The translations under genes were made by a program, and so were the position numbers. A stretch of 64,000 bases of DNA, from contig QEKJ01000011.1 of NCBI GenBank assembly GCA_003096535.1, forward strand, positions 1 through 64,000, in the 5' to 3' direction. How positions within the stretch are numbered: the stretch's first letter is position 1; each line of letters starts with the position of its first letter. Positions 7,548 to 15,409 of this stretch are shown here, piece after piece. The notes beneath the pieces are model-generated. The model saw only the letters and a program-made list of their open reading frames with translations. It ran no database searches and was not told where the DNA came from. The DNA is from Agathobaculum butyriciproducens (lineage in GTDB: Bacteria > Bacillota > Clostridia > Oscillospirales > Butyricicoccaceae).

Positions 7548-8921
7548 ATGCGGAAAATCGAAAAACGCAGTATTTTCTGTCTGATCCTTGCTGCACTGCT
7601 CGGTCTGGGTCTGGCGTTCTTCTGCTTCCAGTTTGTCGTGGACGGCGGCGACTGGGCCTCCTACCCGTACAACCGTCATCTCTATAACAACGCCGGTCAG
7701 CTGAAAGGCGGCACCATCCTCGACCGGGACGGCGATATGTTGTCCACGCTCGACGAGGACGGCAACCGCATCTACAACGATGACGCAACCGTCCGGCGCG
7801 CCACACTGCACGCCGTCGGCGACAAAAACGGCAACATCGGCGCGGGTGCGCTCACCTCGTTCGCGGATAAGCTGTCCGGCTACAATCTGCTCACCGGCGT
7901 ATATTCTCCGCTCGGCACCGGCAACAGCCTGTATCTGACGATTGATGCCTATTTGAACAATGTCGCCTATCAGGCTTTGAACGGAATGAACGGAACGGTT
8001 GGCATTTATAACTATAAAACCGGCGAAATTTTGTGCATGGTGTCCACACCGACGTTCGATCCGGCCAATCCGCCGGACATTGCGGCGGACGATCCCGCGT
8101 GGGACGGCGTTTACGTCAACCGCTTGCTGTCCGCGAACTCGATTCCGGGCTCTATCTTCAAGGTTGTGACCATCAACGCCGCTATCGAGAACATCCCCGA
8201 CCTGTTCCAGCGCAAGTGGACGTGCACCGGCTCGGTCAACATCGGCGGCGAGGAAGTCACCTGCCCGCACGCCCACGGCGAACAGGATATCGAGGAAGCG
8301 CTCGCCAACTCGTGCAACGGTGTGTTCGGTCAGCTGGCCGTCGAACTCGGCGGCGAAACCATGCAGAAATACGCGGATGCGGCAGGACTGACCAAGTCCA
8401 TCAAGGTGGACGGCATCCAGTCCTCGGTCGGCAAGTTTGATTTCTCGGGCAATGACAATCAGCTGGCATGGTCGGGTGTCGGTCAGGGTCAGGATACCCT
8501 GTGTCCAATCAACATGCTCCAGTATATGGGCGCGATCGCCAACGGCGGCAAGGCTGCCGTGCCGCGTCTGATCGAAAAATCCACCACAGATTACGGCCTG
8601 CCGACCGGCATTTACTATCCGCACAAGTCGGCGCAGCTGATCGACGAAAAGACCGCCGGTACCATCGCGGATATGATGCACAACAACGTCATCGAGACCT
8701 ACGGTCAGGATCGTTTCCCGGGCATGGATATCTGTGCCAAGTCGGGCACCGCCGAGGTCGGCGCGGATAAGTCACCGAACGCATGGTTCACCGGCTTCCT
8801 GCGCGACGAGGCCACGCCGTATGCCTTCATCGTTCTCGTCGAGAACGGCGGCGGCGGCTCGTCGGTTGCCGGTACAGTGGCTTCGCAGGTTCTTCAAGCG
8901 GCGGTAGAAAAAGCCTACTAA
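7548..8921 (+). CDS. Class B-type penicillin-binding transpeptidase
   Basis: A 457-residue membrane-anchored transpeptidase, the probable partner of the SEDS polymerase immediately upstream. One N-terminal anchor (about residues 9-30) is followed by a short GGTILDRDGDMLST-type region and the transpeptidase domain. The active-site SxxK is in GSIFKV near residue 202, the SxN motif is SCNG, and the KTG-type motif is KSGT in CAKSGTAEV. It is shorter than typical class B enzymes because the dimerisation domain is reduced, resembling actinobacterial PbpA paired with RodA. It is likely to cross-link new wall during growth or division. Confidence 0.92.
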   Translation: MRKIEKRSIFCLILAALLGLGLAFFCFQFVVDGGDWASYPYNRHLYNNAGQLKGGTILDRDGDMLSTLDEDGNRIYNDDATVRRATLHAVGDKNGNIGAGALTSFADKLSGYNLLTGVYSPLGTGNSLYLTIDAYLNNVAYQALNGMNGTVGIYNYKTGEILCMVSTPTFDPANPPDIAADDPAWDGVYVNRLLSANSIPGSIFKVVTINAAIENIPDLFQRKWTCTGSVNIGGEEVTCPHAHGEQDIEEALANSCNGVFGQLAVELGGETMQKYADAAGLTKSIKVDGIQSSVGKFDFSGNDNQLAWSGVGQGQDTLCPINMLQYMGAIANGGKAAVPRLIEKSTTDYGLPTGIYYPHKSAQLIDEKTAGTIADMMHNNVIETYGQDRFPGMDICAKSGTAEVGADKSPNAWFTGFLRDEATPYAFIVLVENGGGGSSVAGTVASQVLQAAVEKAY

Positions 8922-8934
8922 GGAGAGAGAAATC

Positions 8935-9633
8935 ATGGCGCAAAGCACTGAAATACTCCCTAACGGACTGCAATTATTACAGGACGACCGGTTTTTTAAG
9001 CTCGGACAGGACAGCGTGCTGCTCAGCGCGTTCGCCAAGCCGAGACGCAATGCCAAACTGCTCGACCTCGGCTGCGGCACAGGCGCTCTGGCGCTGCTCG
9101 TGTGGCGGCCCGACCTCAAGATCACCGGACTGGAACTGCAGGACGGCCCGCTCGACCTGTTCCGGCAGTCCATCACAGCAAACGAGCTGGAAAACGTAAC
9201 CGCTCTGCAGGGCGACCTCCGGCAAATGCGTACGCTGCTGCCGCACGGCAGTATGGATTACGTTATCTGCAACCCGCCGTATTTCGACCGCAACGCAGGC
9301 GCGAATGCGCCGACCGCCGAAAAGCGCACCGCAAGGCAGGACGCGACCTGTTCGGTCGAGGAACTGGCGGTTGCGGCCTCGTTCGTGCTGCATACCGGCG
9401 GCAAAGCCGCGTTCGTATTCCGGCCGGAACGGCTGTGGGTGCTGCTCGAAGCGCTTTCGCGCGTGCGGCTCGTGCCGAAAAGAATGCGGTTCGTGCACCA
9501 GAGCGTGCAGGCGTCGCCAAGCGTCGTCATGGTCGAGTGCCGAAAAGGCGGCAGTGCGGAAGGTCTTGTTGTTGAGCCGCCGCTGATCGTTGAGAGTGAT
9601 GAATATTTCCGTATTTACGGAATTGAGCATTGA
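8935..9633 (+). CDS. trmN6: tRNA1(Val) adenine-N6 methyltransferase-like protein
   Basis: A 232-residue SAM-dependent methyltransferase of the TrmN6/YfiC type, which methylates A37 of valine tRNA in the family. LLDLGCGTGALALL (about residues 41-54) is the SAM-binding motif I. The catalytic NPPY motif is in YVICNPPYFDRNAG near residue 108, followed by the typical ARQDATCSVEEL block. Its start lies 13 bases after the penicillin-binding protein stop with AGGAGAG before it, so it is in the same transcript. The exact tRNA target is inferred from the family. Confidence 0.88.
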   Translation: MAQSTEILPNGLQLLQDDRFFKLGQDSVLLSAFAKPRRNAKLLDLGCGTGALALLVWRPDLKITGLELQDGPLDLFRQSITANELENVTALQGDLRQMRTLLPHGSMDYVICNPPYFDRNAGANAPTAEKRTARQDATCSVEELAVAASFVLHTGGKAAFVFRPERLWVLLEALSRVRLVPKRMRFVHQSVQASPSVVMVECRKGGSAEGLVVEPPLIVESDEYFRIYGIEH

Positions 9634-9767
9634 AAATGGAGAATCAGCGCTATTCTTGCGCGAGTTCCGTCCGCGCTGCGCTGAGACGCGCAATGCGCGA
9701 TGATTGAATTCGGCACCATGTGCTGCACCTTCATTTTCCATTATCCATTCTCCATTTAAAAAATTCC
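9620..9767. repeat. Inverted AATGGAGAAT-type dispersed repeat
   Basis: The spacer between trmN6 and rsmI begins with AATTGAGCATTGAAAATGGA and ends with the inverse form (CATTATCCATTCTCCATTT), making loose inverted ends around a GC-rich middle. Related AATTGAGAATGGAGAATG strings occur at 43150, 47830 (inverse) and 52683. No coding sequence is seen in it. Confidence 0.5.
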
Positions 9768-9779
9768 GGAGGGATTGAA

Positions 9780-10628
9780 TTGTCTACATTATACTTAGTC
9801 GCAACGCCGATCGGCAACCTGAGTGATTTATCGCCGCGGGCACGCGAGGTGCTCAGCACGGTGGATTTCATCGCGGCAGAGGACACCCGCGTGACGCAAA
9901 AGCTGCTCAACGCCTGCGAATTGCCCAAAAAGCCGATGATCTCGTACTACGAACACAATCGCCGCGCACGCGGTGAAGCAGTTTTGGAGAAGCTGCTCGC
10001 CGGTGAGACCTGTGCGCTCGTAACCGATGCGGGCACGCCTGCGGTTTCCGATCCGGGTGAGGATCTGGTCGCGCTGTGCGCCGAGCACGATGTACCCGTT
10101 ATCCCGATTCCGGGCTGCTGTGCGGCGGTCTGCGCGCTGGCGGCATCCGGTCTGCCGACCGGACGCTGGTGCTTTGAAGGCTTCCTGTCGGTCAACAAAA
10201 AGGCCCGCAGAGAGCATTTGGACGCACTGCAGGGCGAAAAACGCACGATGATCTTCTACGAAGCACCGCACAAGCTGTGTGCAACGCTGCGCGACTTGCG
10301 CGACGCCTTCGGCGGCGACCGCCGGCTGTCACTCTCGCGCGAGCTGACCAAGCTGCATGAGCAGACGCTCCGCATGACGCTCGACGAGGCGGTTGCCTAC
10401 TTTGACGCCAATGCGCCGCGCGGCGAGTTCGTGCTCATCCTCGAGGGTGCGCCGGACGAGCCGGAGACCGAGCAGGACGAAGCCGAACGTCTTGCCTCTG
10501 CCGCCGAGGCGGTCCGCCGCCGCGTGGAACAGGGCCAGACCCAAAAGGACGCAGTCAAGGCAGTTTCCGCCGAAACCGGCGTAAAGAAAAACGCGCTGTA
10601 CCGCTATGTGCTTGATCACGAAGAATAA
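9780..10628 (+). CDS. rsmI: 16S rRNA (cytidine-1402-2'-O) methyltransferase RsmI
   Basis: A 282-residue tetrapyrrole-methylase-fold enzyme that 2'-O-methylates C1402 in the ribosomal P site. It shows LYLVATPIGNLSDLSPRARE at the start, AAEDTRVTQKLL, LVTDAGTPAVSDPG and IPGCCAAVCALAASGLPT, all RsmI hallmarks. The TTG at 9780 is chosen as start because a CCGGAGGG site lies six bases upstream and the protein then begins exactly at the conserved STLYLVATPIGNL. The longer reading from 9720 crosses the repeat and is discarded. A terminator follows. Confidence 0.92.
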   Translation: MSTLYLVATPIGNLSDLSPRAREVLSTVDFIAAEDTRVTQKLLNACELPKKPMISYYEHNRRARGEAVLEKLLAGETCALVTDAGTPAVSDPGEDLVALCAEHDVPVIPIPGCCAAVCALAASGLPTGRWCFEGFLSVNKKARREHLDALQGEKRTMIFYEAPHKLCATLRDLRDAFGGDRRLSLSRELTKLHEQTLRMTLDEAVAYFDANAPRGEFVLILEGAPDEPETEQDEAERLASAAEAVRRRVEQGQTQKDAVKAVSAETGVKKNALYRYVLDHEE

Positions 10629-10630
10629 CG

Positions 10631-10660
10631 AAAAAACCGTTGCTTTGGCAACGGTTTTTT
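10631..10660 (+). terminator. Terminator after rsmI (bidirectional)
   Basis: AAAAAACCGTTGC TTT GGCAACGGTTTTTT, directly after the rsmI stop. It also serves the converging DUF134 gene. Confidence 0.88.
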
Positions 10661-10672
10661 CGTTTTCTGCAC

Positions 10673-11023
10673 TTATTTTTGATGTTTCGGGCAGCCGCTG
10701 CGGCAGCAATGTCCGCGTCCGGGACACTGCGCATGCCGTTCACACAGCGCAACATCGCCGCCCTCGATCACCAGTCGTTTGCCGTTTACAAGGCAATCCG
10801 CCAGCTTGCGGCGGGCGTTGTTGTAGATCAGCTGCACCGTTGTGCGGGCCACCCCCATCTGCGCGGCAGCCTGCTCCTGCTGCAGATTTTCCAGATCCAT
10901 CAGACGGATGGCTTCATATTCATCCAGCGTCATTTGCACGCACTCTGTCGTACTTTCCTGCGGGGAAAACTCGCTGAACGTCGGCAGACCGCAGATTCTG
11001 CGGCACTTTCTCGGTCTCGGCAT
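10673..11023 (-). CDS. DUF134 family helix-turn-helix protein
   Basis: A 116-residue protein with the DUF134 pattern MPRPRKCRRICGLPTFSEFS followed by MTLDEYEAIRLMDLENLQQE. A helix-turn-helix resembling sigma-70 region 4 follows (QAAAQMGVARTTVQLIYNNA). Conserved Cys residues at both ends (CRRIC; CPGRGHCCRSGC) suggest metal or cluster binding. Such proteins often neighbour NifX/NifB-like genes, as here, where the gene starts three bases after the upstream stop. It is probably the regulator or partner of that gene; its target is unknown. Confidence 0.9.
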   Translation of the reverse strand: MPRPRKCRRICGLPTFSEFSPQESTTECVQMTLDEYEAIRLMDLENLQQEQAAAQMGVARTTVQLIYNNARRKLADCLVNGKRLVIEGGDVALCERHAQCPGRGHCCRSGCPKHQK

Positions 11024-11026
11024 GAA

Positions 11027-11419
11027 TTATTCGTGACAGTGACCGCCGCAGCCGTGGCTGCCGCAGGAATGGCCTTCGCCGTGATCATGGTGCGTGCAGT
11101 GCACATTGGGATCAAACGCCAGCGTACCGTTCAGGAACGCCTGCACTGCCTCATCGGCATTGCCCTGCACACCGCCAATCAGACGGATATTGGCCTCCGC
11201 AAGCGCTGCCTGTGCGCCGCCGCCAATGCCGCCGCAAATCAGCGTATCCACACCGAGCTGTGCCAGCAGGCCGGCCAGCGCACCGTGACCGCTGCCGTTC
11301 GTATCCACCACCTGTGTATGCAGCAGCTTGCCGCCGGATACCTCGTACAGCTTAAACTGCTCCGTGTGGCCAAAATGCTGGAAAACCTCTCCGTTTTCAT
11401 AGGTAACTGCGATCTTCAT
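11027..11419 (-). CDS. NifX/NifB-like dinitrogenase iron-molybdenum cofactor family protein
   Basis: A roughly 130-residue protein of the NifX/NafY fold (KIAVTYENGEVFQHFGHTEQ, then VDTNGSGHGALAGLLAQLGVDTLICGGIGGG). The C-terminus is rich in His and Cys (CTHHDHGEGHSCGSHGCGGH), implying metal binding. No nitrogenase genes are in view, so a role in handling or delivering metal or Fe-S is more likely than nitrogen fixation. The ATG at 11419 is preferred over an upstream ATG because GGAGG is then eight bases away. It forms an operon with DUF134, with an inverted repeat in its promoter region. Confidence 0.88.
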   Translation of the reverse strand: MKIAVTYENGEVFQHFGHTEQFKLYEVSGGKLLHTQVVDTNGSGHGALAGLLAQLGVDTLICGGIGGGAQAALAEANIRLIGGVQGNADEAVQAFLNGTLAFDPNVHCTHHDHGEGHSCGSHGCGGHCHE

Positions 11420-11442
11420 AACCATTTCCTCCGAATCATTTA

Positions 11443-11494
11443 TGACATATGCCAATAAGTTACTTATAGTCTATCATGTTTTCGGCATATGTCA
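11443..11494 (-). promoter_or_regulatory. Inverted repeat in the promoter of the NifX-like/DUF134 operon
   Basis: TGACATATGCC (11443-11453) and its exact inverse GGCATATGTCA (11484-11494) are separated by 30 bases, with a minus-strand TATAAG box between them. The layout suggests a regulator, possibly DUF134 itself, binding around the promoter. Confidence 0.5.
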
Positions 11495-11559
11495 ATAATA
11501 AATTTTGGCATACCGCTATCCCATTATGATAGGCAGCAGACGCCGATATCCGGATAAAG

Positions 11560-11591
11560 CAAAAACCCTTCCGAAAATCGGAAGGGTTTTG
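11560..11591. terminator. Bidirectional terminator
   Basis: AAAAACCCTTCCGA AAA TCGGAAGGGTTTT: an 8-9 bp GC stem flanked by A and T runs. It lies between the folded-RNA region and the NifX-like promoter and can end transcripts from either side. Confidence 0.8.
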
Positions 11592-11723
11592 CCTTGCGTT
11601 GATGGAAAAGATGCGTTCAAAGCGCTAAAGGTGAAAAATCTGCTGTTTTTCAAATTAAGTATTGGCACTCATATTCTCTCACACAACTCCTACAATAATA
11701 ATTAAGGTTTAAGGCGCGGCCGC

Positions 11724-11880
11724 CAGCCGCGTCTTTTTCCATCTCAAAGCCGAAGCTGTGAGAATAAGAGAGTAATGGTCTGACCCGTTTCACCTTGGGC
11801 TAACACGCCCGTAAGTGAGTCCGTCAGCCGCCTCTCTTATTCGCAGCATTCGATTTACGCAGGTAGATCCACTCACTTCT
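11724..11880. ncRNA. Strongly structured RNA candidate, family not identified
   Basis: The 330-base stretch between a terminator and hcp has no gene but nested pairing. An outer stem joins GCTGTGAGAATAAGAGAG (11755-11772) to CTCTCTTATTCGCAGC (11832-11847). Inside are CTGAC (11780) with GTCAG (11823), TCACCTT (11790) with AAGTGA (11813), and GGGC (11797) with GCCC (11807), closing on a TAACAC loop. An 8-base alternative pairing exists between AAGTGAGT (11813-11820) and ACTCACTT (11871-11878). A GC hairpin with TTTTT lies at 11712-11737. The strand is undecided. It could be 6S-like or a cis-regulatory RNA; I cannot match it to a known family. Confidence 0.45.
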
Positions 11881-11925
11881 ATTAGACAGCGAGAAATATG
11901 ATTTGAGTTCGCCCCATGGGCATCA

Positions 11926-13524
11926 TTATTTAAGGAGCTGCTTCAAATCTTCTTCCGGCGTAGTGATGGGAGCAATACCGAAATTCTCTACAAGGTAGTT
12001 CAGCACATTGGGCGAAACGAACGCCGGCAGCGTGGGGCCAAGGCGAATATTCTTGATCCCCAGATGCAGCAGCGTCAGCAAAATGCACACTGCCTTCTGC
12101 TCATACCACGAAAGAACCATGGACAAGGGCAAATCGTTCACGCCGCAGCCGAACGCCTCCGCCAAGGCCAGCGCGATTTTGACAGCCCCGTAGGCGTCGT
12201 TGCACTGTCCTACATCCATCAGCCGCGGCAGCCCGCCGATGGTCCCAAGCTCCAGATCGTTGAAGCGGTATTTGCCGCAGGCCAGCGTCAGCACTACGGT
12301 GTCGGCGGGTGTCTGCTTGACAAACTCGGTGTAGTAGTTTCGTCCGGGGCGGGCTCCGTCACAGCCGCCGACCAGGAAAAAGTGCCGGATAGCGCCGCTC
12401 TTTACCGCCTCGATCACCTGATCCGCCACGCCAAGCACCGCGCCATGACCGAAGCCGGTCATGACCGTGCCGCCGCCGTTGATACCGGTGAACGGCTTGT
12501 CCTCGTTGTAGCCGCCAAGCTCCAATGCCTTTTCGATGACAGGGGTAAAGTCCTTATCCTCGCCGATGTGCGTCAGTTCCGGGTAGGATACCACCGCCGT
12601 GGTGAACACGCGGTCGGCGTAGCTTGCTTTCGGCGGCATCAGGCAATTGGTGGTAAACAGCACCGGCGCGGGGATGTCGGCAAACTCCTTCTGCTGGTTC
12701 TGCCACGCCGTGCCGAAGTTGCCCTTGAGATGCGGGTATTTCTTCAGCTCCGGATAGCCGTGAGCTGGCAGCATTTCGCCGTGCGTGTAGATATTCACGC
12801 CCTTGCCCGCCGTCTGCTCCAGCAGCAGCTTCAGGTCGTGGAGATCATGGCCGGTGATGACGATGAACGGTCCCTTTTCCACCGTCAGCGGGACGGTGGC
12901 AGGCGCGGGCGTACCGTAGCTTTCGGTGTTGGCCTTATCCAGCAGCGCCATGCACTTGAGGTTTTTCTCGCCCACCTCCATCACGATGGGCAGCAGCTCG
13001 TCCATGCCCCAGTCCTCGCCCACGGCAAACAGCGCCTTAGCAAAGAAGCGGTTCACAGCGTCGTCCGTATAGCCCAGCACCATGGCGTGATAGGCGTACG
13101 CTGCCATGCCACGCACACCGAAGAGGATCAGGGATTTGAGGCTGCGAATATCCTCCTGCGCGTTCCAGAGCAAATTCATGTCATAATCATCGTTTGACCC
13201 GCAGCGGGAGCCGCAGCCGGAGCAGCCGGGAATAAGGCGAACCTTTTCCTTGTGTACCCGGTCAATCAGCTCCCGAATGGTTTTTTCGTTAAAGCTCACA
13301 TTGGTGACGGTGGTGAACAAGCCCTCGATCATCAGCCGCCAAGTCCCCTCATTCGCATCCGGTGCATTATCTACCGCACGGGACAGTCCAACCAGAGCGC
13401 CAGTCAGTTGATCCTGAAGCTCCGCCACCTCAGCGGTTTTTCCGCAGACACCGGCTTTTCCGGTACAACCGGCGCAGCCAGCCGTCTGCTCACACTGAAA
13501 GCAAAACATTCTGTTATCCATCAT
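11926..13524 (-). CDS. hcp: Hydroxylamine reductase / hybrid-cluster protein
   Basis: A 532-residue Hcp that reduces hydroxylamine and acts as a nitric-oxide reductase in nitrosative stress. The N-terminal cluster motif is in MFCFQCEQTAGCAGCTGKAG with further Cys in VCGK. Hybrid-cluster ligand blocks follow: ITGHDLHDLKLLLEQT, TTNCLMPP, GGCDGARPGRNYYTEFV and LTLACGKYRFN. The start at 13524 has AGGAGG six bases upstream. It is the third gene of a ferredoxin-rubredoxin-hcp operon, with the two small proteins as likely electron donors. The operon is probably activated by the divergent Crp/Fnr protein. Confidence 0.96.
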   Translation of the reverse strand: MMDNRMFCFQCEQTAGCAGCTGKAGVCGKTAEVAELQDQLTGALVGLSRAVDNAPDANEGTWRLMIEGLFTTVTNVSFNEKTIRELIDRVHKEKVRLIPGCSGCGSRCGSNDDYDMNLLWNAQEDIRSLKSLILFGVRGMAAYAYHAMVLGYTDDAVNRFFAKALFAVGEDWGMDELLPIVMEVGEKNLKCMALLDKANTESYGTPAPATVPLTVEKGPFIVITGHDLHDLKLLLEQTAGKGVNIYTHGEMLPAHGYPELKKYPHLKGNFGTAWQNQQKEFADIPAPVLFTTNCLMPPKASYADRVFTTAVVSYPELTHIGEDKDFTPVIEKALELGGYNEDKPFTGINGGGTVMTGFGHGAVLGVADQVIEAVKSGAIRHFFLVGGCDGARPGRNYYTEFVKQTPADTVVLTLACGKYRFNDLELGTIGGLPRLMDVGQCNDAYGAVKIALALAEAFGCGVNDLPLSMVLSWYEQKAVCILLTLLHLGIKNIRLGPTLPAFVSPNVLNYLVENFGIAPITTPEEDLKQLLK

Positions 13525-13571
13525 CGTTTTCCTCCTATTTCGGTTCAAATCATGTCCTTTTTATCAGAAGC

Positions 13572-13727
13572 TCACGCCTCCTCGAAGGACTCCTTGCCCA
13601 CATTGCACAGGGGGCACTCAAAATCCTCCGGCACCTCGCTCCACGGCGTACCGGGGGCGATGCCACCCTCCGGGTAACCTGCGCTTTCGTCGTATTCCCA
13701 ACCACAAAGACTGCATACATACTTCAT
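13572..13727 (-). CDS. Rubredoxin
   Basis: A 51-residue iron protein with the two Cys knuckles of rubredoxin: MKYVCSLCGWEYDESAGYPE at the start and DFECPLCNVGKESFEEA at the end. The intervening GGIAPGTPWSEVPEDF block is diagnostic. It lies 48 bases before hcp and 34 bases after the ferredoxin gene, so it is very likely an electron carrier to Hcp or an associated NO/O2 detoxification step. Confidence 0.95.
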   Translation of the reverse strand: MKYVCSLCGWEYDESAGYPEGGIAPGTPWSEVPEDFECPLCNVGKESFEEA

Positions 13728-13760
13728 TGTGCTTTTTTCTTTCTTTTTCTAATGATTTTG

Positions 13761-14474
13761 TTATTCTTCCACCAACCGGCCGTCCACTGTCACGGTGACC
13801 ACCTGCCACGGAATGAACTTTCCACTCTGCCGGAGTGCCTTTTTCGCCGCCATCTCCAGCCCGCCGCAGCAGGGTACCTCCATGCGGACGACGGTGACGC
13901 TTTTGATGTTGTTCTCCCGGATGATCTCCGTCAGCTTTTCGGAATAGTCCACGCTGTCCAGCTTGGGGCAGCCCACGAGGGTGATGTGCCCCTTGATAAA
14001 CCGCTCATGGAAGGCGGCGTAGGCGTAAGCGGTGCAGTCGGCGGCAATGAGCAGCCGCGCGCCGTCAAAATACGGGGCATTCACCGGCACCAGCTTGATC
14101 TGCACCGGCCACTGGGAAAGGCGGCTCGTCTGCTGGGCTTGCGGCGTTTCCACGGTGGGTGCCTCCTGACGCTGAATATTCCGGGACTGGCTGCCGGGGC
14201 AGCCGCAGGGCAGGGTCATGCCCTCTTTCCGCATTTTCCGCTGCTTATTTTCCATGACGGCCTGCTCGTCATAGGCCGCCGCCTCCCGCTCTACAAAGGT
14301 GATGGCCCCGGTTGGGCAGGTAGGCAGGCAGTCCCCCAGCCCGTCGCAGTAATCGTCCCGCATGAGCCGCGCCTTGCCGTCCACCATGGCGATGGCGCCC
14401 TCGTGACAGGCTGCGGCGCAAGCGCCGCAGCCGTTGCATTTATTTTCGTCGATCTCGATGATCCGTCGTTTCAT
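13761..14474 (-). CDS. 2[4Fe-4S] ferredoxin-domain protein of the hcp operon
   Basis: A 237-residue protein, first gene of the operon. Two ferredoxin motifs sit at the N-terminus: CNGCGACAAACHEGAI and CDGLGDCLPTCPTGAI. After a Gln/Pro linker, the C-terminal half contains CGCPGS, DCTAYAYAAFHE, GCPKLD and MEVPCCGG, an accessory domain seen in Clostridial proteins that travel with hcp. It probably feeds electrons to the rubredoxin/Hcp pair in place of the Hcr reductase of enterobacteria. The divergent regulator starts 86 bases away. Confidence 0.9.
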   Translation of the reverse strand: MKRRIIEIDENKCNGCGACAAACHEGAIAMVDGKARLMRDDYCDGLGDCLPTCPTGAITFVEREAAAYDEQAVMENKQRKMRKEGMTLPCGCPGSQSRNIQRQEAPTVETPQAQQTSRLSQWPVQIKLVPVNAPYFDGARLLIAADCTAYAYAAFHERFIKGHITLVGCPKLDSVDYSEKLTEIIRENNIKSVTVVRMEVPCCGGLEMAAKKALRQSGKFIPWQVVTVTVDGRLVEE

Positions 14475-14495
14475 TGCAATGCCTCCTTGCTTTTG

Positions 14496-14544
14496 TGGCT
14501 TGATTATACTAAAATTAAATCAGCAAGTCGGTTGAATTTTCAAC
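14496..14544 (-). promoter_or_regulatory. hcp operon promoter with Crp/Fnr-type site at -41.5
   Basis: The minus-strand TATAAT (14508-14503) predicts a start near 14496. The palindrome GTTGAATTTTCAAC (14531-14544), a TTGA-N4-TCAA Crp/Fnr-type site, is centred at 14537.5, that is at -41.5, the class II activator position. No -35 box is evident, as expected for an activated promoter. The same site lies 15 bases before the regulator's start codon and could repress it. Confidence 0.6.
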
Positions 14545-14559
14545 GAAAGAGGATTATTT

Positions 14560-15222
14560 ATGAAAGAATTTTTCCCGGTGCTCCATACGGCGGCGCTTTT
14601 CTCCGGTATTTCCGACGAGGAGCTTGCCGCCATGCTCTCCTGCCTTGGTGCGAGGATCGATGCCTTTTCCAAAGGCTCCCGCCTGCTCCGCGCAGGAGAC
14701 GCGGTGGATGAAGTGGGGCTTGTGCTGGCAGGCAGCGCCCTCATCGTGCAGGAGGATATCTGGGGAAACCGCAACATCCTCTCCAAGACCGGGCCGGGGC
14801 AGACCTTCGCGGAGGTGTTCGCCTGCGCGCCGGGAGCGGTTCTCAATGTGAGCGTAGAAGCGGAGAGCGCGGTGACGGTGATGTTTTTGCATATAAAGCG
14901 CGTTTTGAGCATGTGCCCCTCCGCCTGCTCCCATCATAACCGAATCATCCGCAACCTGCTGAGCGAGCTGGCGGAGAAGAACCTGCGGCTCAACGAAAAG
15001 CTCACCCACATAGGCCAGCGCACGACGCGCGCAAAGCTGCTGTCCTATTTTTCCGCAGAGTCGCAGCGCCGGGACAGCTATGAGTTCGACATTCCGTTCT
15101 CTCGTCAGCAGCTTGCGGATTATCTCGGCGTGGAGCGCAGCGGACTGTCCATGGAACTTGGCAAAATGCGGAATGAGGGCCTGCTTGACTTTCATAAAAG
15201 CCACTTTGTTTTGAATGTGTGA
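14560..15222 (+). CDS. Crp/Fnr family regulator, probable nitrosative-stress activator (HcpR-like)
   Basis: A 220-residue regulator with an N-terminal cyclic-nucleotide-type sensor barrel (FSKGSRLLRAGDAVDEVGLV and the following GSALIVQEDI), a dimer helix, and a C-terminal winged helix whose recognition part is FSRQQLADYLGVERSGLSME. The sensor lacks the usual cAMP phosphate-binding RSAT-type motif, and no N-terminal Cys cluster like that of Fnr is present, so haem or another ligand is likely. It is divergent from the hcp operon, and the site between them fits direct control. HcpR identity is inferred from context. Confidence 0.85.
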   Translation: MKEFFPVLHTAALFSGISDEELAAMLSCLGARIDAFSKGSRLLRAGDAVDEVGLVLAGSALIVQEDIWGNRNILSKTGPGQTFAEVFACAPGAVLNVSVEAESAVTVMFLHIKRVLSMCPSACSHHNRIIRNLLSELAEKNLRLNEKLTHIGQRTTRAKLLSYFSAESQRRDSYEFDIPFSRQQLADYLGVERSGLSMELGKMRNEGLLDFHKSHFVLNV

Positions 15223-15409
15223 CAGTTTTATCCAAACAGGCGCCTCAAAATGGCAAGGTCTACATTGTATAGCTGCTTGTGCGGCATTTAGGCTACCGTT
15301 TGGATACGATTCGGATTACCATGCGAATGATATCTCAGTGACCTTGTAGATGTCTGCCATGCAGAACTGACGCCCCCTTACCATATCTGCTTTGCTGCGA
15401 GCATAGTTC

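Noticed and set aside
11755..11850. Tetrahydrofolate riboswitch at the structured RNA
   Set aside because: GAGTA...CCGCCTC looks vaguely similar, but the conserved pseudoknot segments are absent and no folate gene lies downstream on either strand.
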